Positions 34,794-46,238 of a stretch of 64,000 bases of DNA are shown here, in pieces. The notes under the pieces are model-generated. The model saw only the letters and a list, made by a program, of their open reading frames with translations, had not been told where the DNA came from and did no database searches. Source of the stretch: Chytridium lagenaria (Eukaryota; Chytridiomycota; Chytridiomycetes; Chytridiales; Chytridiaceae); NCBI GenBank assembly GCA_025449115.1, contig JAHLKC010000034.1:124001-188000 (forward strand), given 5' to 3'. The position numbers and the translations under genes are program-made. Within the stretch, counting starts at the first letter, position 1. Every line of letters begins with the position of its first letter.

Positions 34794-36780
34794 GACCGAG
34801 AAAGCAAGTCGTGAAGAAAAACCATTGGACCACAAACCCAAAGCCAACCGAGCAAGTGTCTTAACGTTTAATGTTGGCGAGAGTACTTTTACTGAAGAAC
34901 TTTTGGACTTCGAAAATAAAGATTACTCTTCTGCCTTTTATTCACCGTTGCCGCCTGTATACATTTGTGAACCTTGTTCGTTACGCGTAAATTCCTTGAT
35001 TGGTAACGACGCGAAGGCTTTATCTTCAAAATCGACACCATCCCGTCATCGCGCTTGTGTTGACTCTGGCTGCACTGGTCATATTCTACAGAAGAACTTA
35101 CCTCATTCTATCATCGGCCCGTCCAAATCTCCTTTGATCTATACAAGTGCAAGTAATCATACGCTGTCGACAACGGGGGAAACAGTTGACCTACCTATTC
35201 GTGGTGGCATTACAATTGAAGGGGTCGAGATCTCTCCCCAAGTATCGGAGTCTCTTCTTTCTGTGTATCGCCTGTTGTGTCAGGGCCTCGACGTCTGGTT
35301 CGATCATACCTCGATGACTGTGAATATTGGGAAGTTGGGGGAAACACCCCTCATTAGCGAAAAAGGATCTGCAGCGGGGTTTTACATCGATGTTGACGAT
35401 CCTACCTCCATTCACACTGCCAACCTTGCATCTTCGTATTTTGCTACCCAGTCAAGTGAAGCGCAAAAGTGGCATGAACGGTACGGCCATATTAACTTTC
35501 ATTATCTTGCGGATACAATTAAACACAACGCTGCCCGGGGATTACCTGATTTAAAACTTGATCCCAAGAGCCAGTTTTGCGACCCGTGTGTACACGCCAA
35601 AATTCATAAGCAACCGTTTAAGTCTACAGCGCCGGTCCACCATGATCTTCTGAGGACCCTCGATTTGGATATTTCCTTTCCGCCCAAGAACATCCCATCT
35701 TTAGGTGGCTCCACGTGCCTGATGGTTGTCGTGGATTCTGGGTCGTCCTTTGCCACCGGTCGTTTACTCAAATATCGTTCCGACCTGAATGCTAACCTCC
35801 GGGAACTTGCCGCTTGGTACGAACGACAGACCGGTTTAAAGATTAAAGCGTTTCGAATGGATAAAGGGGGCGAAAACGTTACCTCTGTCATCAAAGCAAT
35901 TTGTCAAGACCTCGGTATTGAACTTCACTTGGCCGATACTGATCAACACCAACAAAATGGACGTGTTGAACGATTCTTTCGGTCTCTGTGGGATGGTGTT
36001 AGAGCTATGTTAATTCGAGCTGATGCCCCTACAAACTTGTGGGGTGAGGCTGCCTTAACTTATATCTACTTGTATAACCGCATTATCAATAGCCATACAC
36101 ACCCTTTGGGCAAGACGCCTTTTGAGGTTCTCCTTGGAGTGGCGCCTAATGTTCGACATCTACGACCGTGGGGATGTGTGGCGTATGGTGCCCTGGTATT
36201 CAAGCGTGGTGATCCTCGACCTCTGTTAACAAAAGCAGTTGTGGGTCGTTTTCTGGGTTACAGTGATGCTGATGGTCATAATTTTAGGGAACGTACCTAC
36301 CGTCTGTTGTTAGATCATGATAACCCCGATTCTGTCTTTACTACGCGGAATGCCGTCTTCTTTGAAGACATTTTCGATCCTGCCCACATTCCACCTTTGA
36401 AAGCCCCTCCTGTTGTGGACTCATGGGATGATCTGGAGAGTCCTTCGGCGAAACATCCTCGTGCGATTGACCTACCTGCCCCAGGATCCGCGATAATACC
36501 GACCTCCCTACCCCTGCCTCCTGTGACGCCTACCCGTCTTCCTCAAGTGCCCCTGGAATAAAAACACCTGAACCTAAACCGACTTCAACCCGGGAGTCGT
36601 CCATCCCGCGTTCGATTGAAGTGAACTCGGCACCCGCCTCTCCGTCTATGCCTGCTCCTGATCCCGGTCACCGTTCTCACTCTGTTCCTGTGACGCCGTC
36701 AGCGCCTCGCAAAAAGAAGTTGAAGTACGTCGCCAACCGGATCGTAAAGCCAAAGCTGAACGTCCTCCACCTACCCACAG
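34740..36780 (+). CDS. Copia protease and integrase
   Basis: Aspartic protease motif CVDSGCTGH lies near 35050-35080. The pre-integrase zinc motif WHERYGHINFHYL, then CDPCVHAKIHKQPF, is at about 35470-35615. The integrase core has LDLDISFP, MVVVDSGSS, FRMDKGGEN and GRVERFFRSLWDGV, giving the D-D-E pattern, then NLWGEAALTYIYLYNRI and GWGCVAYG-like sequence. The frame stops at 36561 and coding seems to continue in another frame (Pro/Ser-rich linker, basic KKKLKYVANR) before the reverse transcriptase. Confidence 0.85.
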
Positions 36781-36787
36781 TGCTCGT

Positions 36788-38548
36788 ATGCTTCGCCATC
36801 TTCATGCTACTCATTTGGACCAGGCTCGCCTGACCATCAAATGTTTTGAAATTCAGGATGAAGAAGCTTTTCTCCACCAGTTTGTGCCTGTCGTGGATCA
36901 TGATTCGGTGTCTCGGGGTCGCCCTTCTTATAGTGATGTTACCTCCGGCTCTGCGTTTAGTAGTCGCCCTGGACCTCGAAATATCAAAGATGCACTTCGT
37001 GGTCCCGATGCTGCGAAATGGCAAGCTGCTATTGATACTGAGTTACGCCATCACCAAGTTAACGGTACCTGGCAACTCGTCCCGCTCCCGCCTGGTCGTA
37101 AAGCGTTAAAATCGGCATGGGTGCTGATGATTAAAGTTAATGACGATACCAAATTGGAAACGTTTAAAGCTCGGGCCATTACCTATGGCTGTCATCAAAT
37201 CCCTGGCGTTGACTTCACTGAGACATGGTCCCCTACCGGCTCCTTAAATGCCTTCCGCCTGTTGTTAGCTTTGAAAGCTCAACGTCGAATGAAATCGAGA
37301 CAAGGTGATTTTACCAGTGCATTTCTGAATTCCCGCGTTGATGTGGATGGTGGCCTATATATGCAACAGCTTCCTGGTACGGAGACTCCTGCTACCGCTG
37401 GCTTGGTGGCCGAGATCTTACAAGCTGTCAATGGAATCCGTCAAGGTCCGCGCCTTTGGTACAAAGATGTTTCCGCGCTACTTACGTCGTTGGGGCTTCG
37501 TGTTAGCAAGAATGATCCATGTCTGTTCATGCAGAATTTAAACGATAATTGGATCTTCCTTTATTTATACGTTGATGATCTCAAATGGTTCTATGACCCC
37601 TCGCTCGAAAGCGAGGTGCTTCGACTTATTGCCGCGATCAATTCCAAATACGTTCTTAACGATACTACCGCCAAGCGTGAGTTTATCGGCATGACCGTCT
37701 TCGATGAGGGGGAAAATGTGGTTCTTGAGCAATCTGTGTTTACAAGTCAGATTGTTGAGGACCACTGGATTCCATCGAAGGGGTCATTTGCTGTTCCCAT
37801 GCTTGTGGAGCAACCCGTGGACTTTGATTTTCTGCAAGAGCTTACCGTCGAGGAACAGAAACTCATGAAGGATATTGATTATCGCATGGTCATTGGGAAG
37901 TTACTGTACTTAGCCTATGGTTCTCGTCCTGACATTGCGTTCGCCGTCAGCAAACTTGCACGTTTCTCATCCAAGCCCCGTCCATGCCACTGGAAAGCGA
38001 CTCAACACCTGTTGGGTTACCTGAACGCGACTGTTGACTTACGATTGGTTTTTAAACCAGATGCACCAGCTGGTGTTTCCATTCGATCGTATACTGACTC
38101 GGACTTGGCTGGTTGTGCCCAAACTCGCAGATCGACATCTGGTTTTGTCAATATGATTGCGGGTGCAGCTGTTACCTTTAAGTCGGCAAAGCAGAAACTG
38201 GTGTTGGATAGTACTATGACGGCTGAGTTGGTCGCCTTACATTCTGAAATGAAGGAGGTCCAATGGTTGCGTAAGATCCTTGCTGAGCTCGGTTACCCTC
38301 AAGACAGGCCTACCGAGGTTTATTGTGATAATACGGCAACCATTTCCAACGCTCGGGACCCGACTCACCGCGACAAGACTAAACACCTCGATATAAAGTA
38401 TTGTATGGTTCGGGAAGCTGTGGCCAACAAAGAAATTATTGTTAGCTACATTGAAACTCAGAAGAACCTTGCCGACGTGTTTACCAAGGCCTTACCCAAA
38501 TTCAAGTTCCAACAATTTCGCTCACAACTTGGCCTGGAGTCTCCTTAA
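36788..38548 (+). CDS. Copia reverse transcriptase and RNase H
   Basis: RVT_2-type polymerase: AKWQAAIDTELRHH, NGTWQLVPLP, KSAWVLMIKV, TWSPTGSLNAFRLLLALKA and the catalytic box LYLYVDDL (YVDD at 37568-37579). Then come MVIGKLLYLAYGSRPDIAFA and RNase H with YTDSDLAG, STSGFV, TAELVALHSEMKE and YCDNTATISNARDP, ending DVFTKALPKFKFQQFRSQLG. This frame is open for 586 aa without breaks, as expected of a young element. Confidence 0.92.
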   Translation: MLRHLHATHLDQARLTIKCFEIQDEEAFLHQFVPVVDHDSVSRGRPSYSDVTSGSAFSSRPGPRNIKDALRGPDAAKWQAAIDTELRHHQVNGTWQLVPLPPGRKALKSAWVLMIKVNDDTKLETFKARAITYGCHQIPGVDFTETWSPTGSLNAFRLLLALKAQRRMKSRQGDFTSAFLNSRVDVDGGLYMQQLPGTETPATAGLVAEILQAVNGIRQGPRLWYKDVSALLTSLGLRVSKNDPCLFMQNLNDNWIFLYLYVDDLKWFYDPSLESEVLRLIAAINSKYVLNDTTAKREFIGMTVFDEGENVVLEQSVFTSQIVEDHWIPSKGSFAVPMLVEQPVDFDFLQELTVEEQKLMKDIDYRMVIGKLLYLAYGSRPDIAFAVSKLARFSSKPRPCHWKATQHLLGYLNATVDLRLVFKPDAPAGVSIRSYTDSDLAGCAQTRRSTSGFVNMIAGAAVTFKSAKQKLVLDSTMTAELVALHSEMKEVQWLRKILAELGYPQDRPTEVYCDNTATISNARDPTHRDKTKHLDIKYCMVREAVANKEIIVSYIETQKNLADVFTKALPKFKFQQFRSQLGLESP

Positions 38549-38574
38549 ATCATGCCACGCTTAATGAGGGGGAA

Positions 38575-38744
38575 TATTCGGTTGAGAGAATTCTTTATTT
38601 TGTATTATTATCATTAAGCATCTCCTGATTTTTGGTCCTATTTAAAGGCCTTTCTTGTATCACCTGTAAGACTAGGTTATTTACCATATCTTACAGGTTT
38701 GTAGCGCTGAAGATAATAAACGAGGTTATTTACCATATCTTACA
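38575..38744 (+). repeat. Copia 3' LTR (170 bp, duplicated tail)
   Basis: It starts TATTCGG at 38575. The 22-bp tail AGGTTATTTACCATATCTTACA occurs at 38674-38695 and again at 38723-38744. The element's right target duplication follows the second copy, so the full LTR is 170 bp. Confidence 0.75.
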
Positions 38745-38749
38745 ATTAT

Positions 38750-40768
38750 TACCATATTATGTATGTATTTTAGTAATTTGGTACTCTAATATTCTGTTAG
38801 AGAGGCTCCATTCCATCCATCATCCATCTTAATGCATGATTTTTATTATTTATTTAGCGCCTCGTTATCAATCAACTAACATATAAATAAATAACCACTT
38901 GAATATTCTGAAATAGTCTTTTCAGGTAATGGTTACACCATTAATGGGTAAAACTTTTTTATTATGAAATTGAAAGGTGTTGTATATAAAAGAAAAGAAA
39001 AGAGAATTCATTAAGGAAAGCCCATGTGTCAAAGGTGCTTCTTCTTCCTTCTATGTAATAAATATGTATTTTTAATTATTCGTGGGCATCTCATCAAGAG
39101 GCAGTTCCAATTCCATACAATCACCACCTCAGCATCACACACACGTTCAAGCCCGAGCCTCCATCTTTAACACCTTCATCATCAAATGCATCCGCAGCAA
39201 CCATCTGTAGGCATCTCTGTTACCTACCTACCTCTCTCTCACAAACACCCCGCGTCTTCATTGACACATCTCATTTACTTTCACTCTATAGCCTGTGATA
39301 ACGGCCGTCCTACTCTGGCTTTCTCATTTAACTCATCAAAAGCGGCCTAATACATTTTATCATCAACAATGTTTCAGCTTTATATTCAACGGTACGGTTG
39401 GACTACGGGCGCGGAGGGGTCAATGGCGCCTCAACAGACCGTTGTTTGTTGTTGTTGTTTCAGAATTATATTTTTGGGACACCAATCAGATGTGTGAGGA
39501 ACGACACCCTTTGTAATTAGCTTTTGATGGACATGAAACACGGTATGACGGAAGTCGAGAGAGGGCTTTTTCGCTGGAACTGATTGTTGACGTCCAAACC
39601 TCTCTTAGTCAATAAAGGTTATGTAGGTGGAAGTGAAGGTGTTGACGTACCATATTAGTATTTAAGAGACGCCAAAACTGTAAATTGACACGACGATCCA
39701 TATAAATACGTGACGAGCAAGCCGCAGGAGAGGACAGAGTTGTCCCATAAGAGATGCAGTATTTTTAAGTTGTTTGCTTATCGCATGGTGCTTTGAGTTT
39801 AAGCGCGTACTTGACGTATGATTAAGCTTTTAAGGTGATGGTTTGGGGTGGGGGGGATCGTCCTTGCAATGAGAGGTGAGAGATGGCAAAAATTTCATTT
39901 TTACAAAAAGACGTCGCTTGAAGTTGAGTGATGGATGGGTTTTCATAACTCTAAAAAGTTTGATGGATAAAGGTGGGTTGGGTAAGCAGGTGCGATGGCG
40001 CCGATCATGCGTAGTGAATGTGATGGTTGAGAAATGGAAGAATGATGACGGATGTTTGTGTGTGTATTTATCTGAGAGCCATTCCGTCGTCATTGATAAC
40101 ATACAGAAGCCCGATAGCAGATCGGATGAATTTACAACAGTAATAATATGTAAAAAAGGGTGAAAAGAAAAGAGATAAAAGAAAAGAGCAAGGCGCGTCC
40201 ATCATCATCACCATTAATTATTATTAATTAATTATATTACTATTCATTCAATCATCATAGTATCATTATTCATTCATCATCATCTCAGCATCTCTCTCTC
40301 TTTCTCTTCTCTTTCTCTTTCCTTTGTACTACATTCAAGCATTATTGGCAAACAAACTGATGGGCTGCTGTGATAAGCATCCACTTACAGAGGTTCAAAC
40401 ACATAAAGAATTATAAAAATAATTATTATTTTTATTTTATTTTATTTATTTTTATTTTATTAAATAATAAAAAAGGAGCTCGGAATCCCTTTTATCCCAT
40501 TGGCCGCCTTGAACAACAAACTGGACGCCCACTAATAGAAATAGAATAATTCACCCACTAACTATCTATTAACTAATTAATTAGTATTTCCTATATATTC
40601 AACAGCACCCCCCCTTACATTCAACTCCCACATCCAACCAACCTCTTTATCGCATTCCCCATTTTGGTCCCATCTTTTTTTCTTTCTTTCTTTCTTTTCT
40701 TTCTCACCCATCACCCACCGTCCATCATATCCCGTCTCATCTGAGGACCATTCCTTCACACCGTCAAC
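38750..40768. other. Intergenic, H+-ATPase upstream region
   Basis: No gene seen. It holds AT-rich tracts (about 40420-40470, TTTTATTTTATT type), ATC repeats near 40200, and a CT-rich run (about 40285-40325) close upstream of the H+-ATPase, a common context of fungal promoters and leaders. A second CT-rich stretch (about 40676-40705) precedes the ATG. Confidence 0.5.
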
Positions 40769-43700
40769 ATGACAAAAGACGAAGTCGTTGGTGAGTAGTT
40801 TTACGCCGAGCCATAGTCATTCCTCCTCCTCCTCTTTGTACTCGTTGTCTGTTCCAATCCATATTGCCTCCCCCCTCTGCTGCTGGATGGGTTAGTAAGA
40901 GTACGAGGAGCTAGAAGATGTGGAGTCATCTTTTGCGAGTTCATTGTTTGCAGTGATGAATAATGGGTGGGGAAGCAAATCCTATCGAGTATGGATACTG
41001 GCGCCATTGAACTTGGCAGTGCTGGGACCCGGCATGCCTTCGGATGGGATGGTGCGAAAGGTGAAGATCGGACGAAATCTGTTGCTTTTTGAAGGTTTTC
41101 GCTACACTTCATACAGCTCGTTCATTCTTTTTTTGTAATCGTTTTGGCCTGTTCATTTCATTCCACATCCCCTTTTGCTTGATGTTTGGGCTTTCTTTTC
41201 TTTTGTAAAGCCATTTACTTTCCTGCCATGTTTTCTTTGACGAGCTCATTCTTTTCCCTTTTTCTTCTACTTTTTTTGTTTCTATATTTCTTTCTTCGGT
41301 TTGATGACGGTTGGGACGAACGATGCTGAGAGACGGCTGAGAGAGATGTGACGTCTCTAGAGGAGACGGGAAGCTTTCTCTTGCATCCGGGCTTTTTTGC
41401 TTTCGAATTTTTGGATTTTTTCTCCGTAGGCTTTTGTACTCCCGTTTTGCAATATTGTGGGGGATAAGGAAAGATGCTTCGACATGATTGGGCGGCAGAT
41501 TGTGGCGTATCGGATATACAAATATTCCGCACTTGTAGACTGACATTGCTTTTCGCACACTGGCCTAATCATCGTTTTTGCAGAGGTTGCAAAACCTGTG
41601 GACAACAAGCATGACCACCACTCCACCGTCAAGATGGAGGAGGCTGTCCATGTCGAAGTTACTGATGACATTGACCCCGAGTTGCAAAAGTACCTTGATA
41701 CCGAGCCCCTTTCCGGTCTCACTGATGCCCAGGTCGCTGAGCGTCTTGAGAAGTTTGGCCACAACGAGATTCCTGAGAAGAAGTCCAACCCCTTCTTGAA
41801 GTTCCTTTCCTACTTCCTCGGCCCTATCTCCTACCTTCTTGAGATTGCCACCATCCTGTCCGCTGTCTTCGAGCACTGGATTGATTTTGGTATCTTGCTT
41901 TTCGTGTTGATCGCCAACGCTTGCATTGGTTTCTTTGAGGAGGCCCGTGCCGAGTCTGCCCTCGATGCCCTCAAGAACACACTCGCTCTCCGTTCCCGTT
42001 GCTGGCGTAACGGCAAGCTCGTTGAAGTCGAGTCCGTTGACCTTGTTCCTGGTGACATTATTGCCCTCCGTCTTGGTGACATTGTCCCTGCTGATTGCCA
42101 GCTTTTGGGTATCGGTGTCACTGGTGAAGTTACTGAAGGTACTCTCCTTATCGACCAGGCTGCCCTCACTGGTGAGTCGCTCCCCGTCAACAAGGCCAAG
42201 GGTGCCACCGCCTACTCGTCCTCCATCGTCAAGCAGGGTCAGATGCTCGCCATGGTCACCAAGACTGGTATCCACACTTACATCGGTCGCGCTGCCAACT
42301 TGATTGCTGTCACTATTGAGGAGGGTCACTTCCAGAAGATTGTCAACGCTATCGGTAACTTCCTTATCATCATCACTGTGGTATGTAGCGGATTTCCCAC
42401 TTTCCTACGCGAAGTTTCATGCTCTACTTCACGCTAACGTCTTCCCATAATTAGGTCATGGTTATCATTATTTTCTTCACCTTGGTGTTCGCTCTCAAGC
42501 CCCAGACCGACAGCATTGGCAGCCGTGTCCGTTATGGTCTTATTGAGGTCCTCACTTTAACCGTTGCCGCTATTCCTGTTGGTCTGCCCACCGTTCTTTC
42601 AGTTACCATGGCTGTTGGTGCTTCCCAGCTCGCCAAGAAGAAGGTTATTGTCAAGCGTCTCCCTGCCATTGAAGAACTTGCTTCCGTCTCCATTCTCTGC
42701 TCCGACAAGACGGTACTCTTACCCTCAACGAGCTCACCTTTGACGTGCCCTACCTTTCCAAGAAGGGCAGCACCCCCAAGAACTTTGTTGGCACTGGCGA
42801 GTCTTACACCGAGCAGGACCTCCTCCTTGCCGCTTTCTTTGCCTCTGAGCCCGGAGCCCAGGATGCCATTGAGTCTGCTGTTCGTTTCGCTGCCAACGAG
42901 CGTGTTGAGATCCTCAGCTCCCGTAGCGAGGCTGACCACCAAATTCCCGGATACAAGGTCAACGGTTTCATCCCCTTCAACCCCAACTCCAAGTACACTG
43001 AGGCCACTGTCACTGACCTTTCCACTGGCAAGAAGTTCCGCTGCATCAAGGGTGCTCCCCAGGTCATTGTCTCTATGGTTGGCGGTCACGATGAAGCCAC
43101 TGTTGCTGTCAATGACTTTGCCAGACGTGGTCTCCGTGCCCTTGGTGTTGCCCGCACTATCGACGAGGAGATGACCAAGTTTGAGATGATTGGTATGATT
43201 TCTCTCTTGGACCCTCCCCGTCCCGACTCTGCCATCACCATCAAGGAGTGCAATGAGCTCGGTGTTTCCGTCAAGATGATTACCGGTGACCAACAGATCA
43301 TTGCTAAGGAGGTTGCCCACCGTCTCGGTATGCAGAGGACCATTTTGGATGCCCACAAGCTCATGGACCCCAGCCTCAACGAGGACGAGCTCACTGACCG
43401 TGTTGTCAAGGCTGATGGTTTCGCCCAGGTCATTCCCGAGCACAAGTACAAGGTCGTTGAGCTTCTCCAGAGGCGTGGATATCTTGTTGGTATGACTGGT
43501 GACGGTGTGAACGATGCCCCGCCCTTAAGAAGGCCAACGTTGGTATTGCCGTCGAGGGCTGCACTGACGCTGCCCGTTCCGCCTCTGACATTGTTCTTCT
43601 CGCTTCCGGTCTCAACACTATTGTCGATGGTATCAAGACTTCCCGTGCTATTTTCCAGCGTATGAGGTCTTACGCTCTTTACCGTATCGCCTCCACCATC

Positions 43701-44579
43701 CACTTCTTGCTCTTCTTCTTCATCACCATCTTGGCCTTCAACTTCTCGCTCCCCCTCTCCTCCTTATCTTGATTGCTGTGCTTAACGATGCGCCACCCTT
43801 GTCATCTCTGTCGACAATGCCCGTATCTCAAACCGCCCCGACAAGTGGCGTCTTGGTCAGCTCATGACGCTCTCTTTCGTTCTCGGTGTCTTGCTCATGG
43901 TTATCTCGTTCGGCCACTTCTTTGTCGCCAAGGATGTGTTTGGCCTGAACATTAAGGAAGACTTTGGCGAGAATGTGACCAAGGAGTTCAAGGAGGAGAT
44001 GTTGAGGCAGCGTGGTGTCGTTCAAACCATTATGTACTTGCAGATTTCTTCTTGCCCTCACTTTGTCATTTTCTCGACTCGTGTCCCTACCTGGTTCTGG
44101 TCCAGTTTACCGTCGTGGGTGTTCACCATTGCCGTCGCTGGTACCCAGGTGTTTGCTATGCTTATGTCCATCTTTGGTATCAAGGCTTTCGAGGCCACCG
44201 CTATGTAAGTTACTTACTTTTCCTTTTTACGTCCTGTTACATGTTTTGACTCTCTTTTCTTCTTTTCCAGTGGATGGGGCTGGGGTCTCGGTGTTATGGG
44301 TATCTCCACCGTTGCCTTTATGGTTCTCGACGTTGTCAAGGTTCTTGTTATCCGCTACTGGTCCTTTGAGTTGACTGCCCGTCTCTGGCCCTCCAAGAGC
44401 CGCACTGCCGAGCTTGCTCGCCGTAAGCTTAACAAGGCACGCTTGATCCGCGTCCAGGCTTCCGTCGCCAAGGTTCGCAGGTGTTGAGGATGACCACTGC
44501 CCTTGTTGCCTGGAAGGCGTCCACTCACAAGAAGCTTGTTGTTGCCGCCAGTAGCGAGACTGTCGTTGAGGTGAAGTGA
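40769..44579 (+). CDS. PMA1: Plasma-membrane P-type H+-ATPase
   Basis: Pumps protons out of the cell using ATP and sets the membrane potential used for uptake. Four exons: the ATG exon 40769-40790, a long first intron to 41583, then introns at 42381-42454 and 44205-44270. Order: acidic N-terminus, FGHNEIPEKKSNPFLKFLSY, M1-M2, the actuator loop with DQAALTGESLPV, M4 with AAIPVGLPTVLSVTMAVGA, the phosphorylation motif CSDKTGTLT (about 42695-42720), KGAPQ, MITGDQQIIAKE, GMTGDGVNDAP, and M5-M10. The M6 segment reads LIAVLND then ATLVISVDNA. The basic tail includes KSRTAELARRKL and ends SSETVVEVK. Five one-base losses are needed (about 42712, 43521, 43751, 43790 and 44481), all in short G or C runs, while every motif is preserved; sequence error is far likelier than a pseudogene. 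IIIA H+-ATPase by motif. Confidence 0.95.
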
Positions 44580-46059
44580 GGAGGGAGTCGTGTTGTGTGT
44601 TGTTTCTATCTTCTTTTCTTACTGTTTCTCTCAACGCCCCCTTGCCACTTTCTATTCTATTCGTTTTCCCCGCCTATCTCTTATCCCGACTATACACTTG
44701 AGTGTACCCTGTCCCTCTCCACTGTGCTAGGGGTGAATGATTGTCTTTGGCAGGCTTTAGCTCCCTTTTTTCCATTCTAGTTCTTGTTTATAATTTTTTT
44801 TTTTTTCTGACATTGGTCGCCTGACTGTGGGCGGTCTTTGTTATTTATTTTCCTTCCCCTGTGTATGTGTGTGGACTGGAGATGTGGCTCGCGCTGGCCT
44901 TTATCAACTTTATGGTGTGATGCCCCTCCCCCCCTTTCTTTTTTGTTCGTTATTTGGCGTCAAGAATAGTGCAGTTTTTCGTTCGTTCTAATGACTTTGC
45001 TTTCTATCTCTTTTGATGATGATGATGAAGAGATTTTACACACTTTCTATCTCTTTTGATGATGATGATGAAGAGATTTTACACACTTTACGGGTTTTGG
45101 GGTTTTTTACTTTCTTTTATGGGACAACATCTGCTTACATTCACTCTTGCTTTATCCATTACTGGTACACCCCTTCCTCTACATCACCTACCTTACCGAC
45201 TTTATCCACCTTTTCTTATTCTTTTTATCTTGTGAGTGGGGGGGGTGTTCAAGTGTGGTGGGGGGATGGTGGTTGTTTCTCTTTTAGAAAGACGGTGTTG
45301 CTTTGTGACGTACTTTCTATGCGTGTAGATTTTGTGCTTTGCCTCTTTGTTTTTTGTTTCATTCGGGGTTTTCGATAAAAGTTATGGATTATAAAAGACC
45401 TCGTTCAAAATATGTGGATGTGCGTTTGTTTAGTTGTGTGGTTGGTGTAGAGAGGGGTTTGGTGTGTGTGAGGATTGGAGAAAGGTGGAGGATGGACTTA
45501 CCTTGCGTATTGTGAGTGAGATGTTACCATGTCGGTAAGTGGAGGTGGTGGCTGAAAGTGGGCTCACATCCGAGTACCCCCATGCCTTCCCTGAGATGGC
45601 AATGAGCCAAGTACACCATGAGTAGGTTGAGCGACGATGCCATCAACTCAAGACAAAGGGAGGAGTCGAGGACTCCATCGACGCAACGGCCATGTAAATA
45701 ACAAAAGTTTGGAGAGAAGAAAACGGAAAGTTGGGAAATGCTGCCCGATACCCTCTTTTTATCTTTGAATGAATTTGGGAAAACCTTATGCCTTGAGAAA
45801 CCTTATTATTTTTTGATGGGGCGGTGGTTGAAATGAGTTTGACGTGTGACGTGGAATGAGGGGGTTTTTTTCGGGCAAGGGGTGAATGACGAATACCCCA
45901 CATTTAGCTCGTGCGCTTGCTTATGTGAGGACAAGGGGTGAAAATTGCGAGTATGATGATGGTAGGTATCAGGTATTTTTATTGGGGATGGGATGGGGTT
46001 TTAAGAAGTGTGGAGATGATACAGCAGGCGATTTTTTGTGATGATGCATGGGCAGAAGA
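44580..46059. other. Intergenic, H+-ATPase 3' region
   Basis: CT- and T-rich 3' flank, then GT-rich sequence. It includes a perfect 43-bp tandem duplication (45001-45086). Short frames show no domain. Confidence 0.5.
45001..45086. repeat. Perfect 43-bp tandem duplication
   Basis: Two adjacent identical units (45001-45043 and 45044-45086), beginning TTTCTATCTCTTTTGATGAT and ending TTTTACACAC. Confidence 0.9.
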
Positions 46060-46238
46060 TGTTTGGAGTATTGGGTTTGGTGACCCCGAAAGGAATGCTT
46101 CGATAAACGTATGACATGGGTTGTATATAGAAGCGTAAAAGAGAACAATTAGTATAGGAGGGTTGAATCACACAGTATAGAGGAGCGCGACATGTCGAGA
46201 CGTGGAGAGAAACAGCGAACCTCAACACTCCCCCTCAA
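46060..46238 (-). mobile_element. Remnant LTR of a different copia family
   Basis: On the minus strand a purine tract TTGAGGGGGAG (46238-46228) is followed at once by TGTTGAGGTTCGC, a typical copia LTR start. The LTR would end CCAATACTCCAAACA at 46060, giving 168 bp with TG and CA ends. Only a few bases of internal sequence remain before a poly-A-rich tract. It does not match the LTR at 33.5 kb. No target duplication was established. Confidence 0.55.

Larger units (their letters stand above)
33529..38744 (+). mobile_element. Ty1/copia LTR retrotransposon
   Basis: Internal order is gag, protease, integrase, reverse transcriptase and RNase H, which defines Ty1/copia. A direct repeat of about 121 bp beginning TATTCGGTTGAGAG occurs at 33529-33649 and 38575-38695 and looks identical by eye. 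A 5-bp flanking duplication, ATTAT, is at 33524-33528 and 38745-38749. The purine tract TGAGGGGGAA lies just before the 3' LTR. No standard primer-binding site was recognised after the 5' LTR. Gag and pol are split into several frames. Confidence 0.92.

Noticed and set aside
42532..43443. 303-aa minus-strand frame in the H+-ATPase
   Set aside because: Antisense of a strongly codon-biased gene; no independent features.
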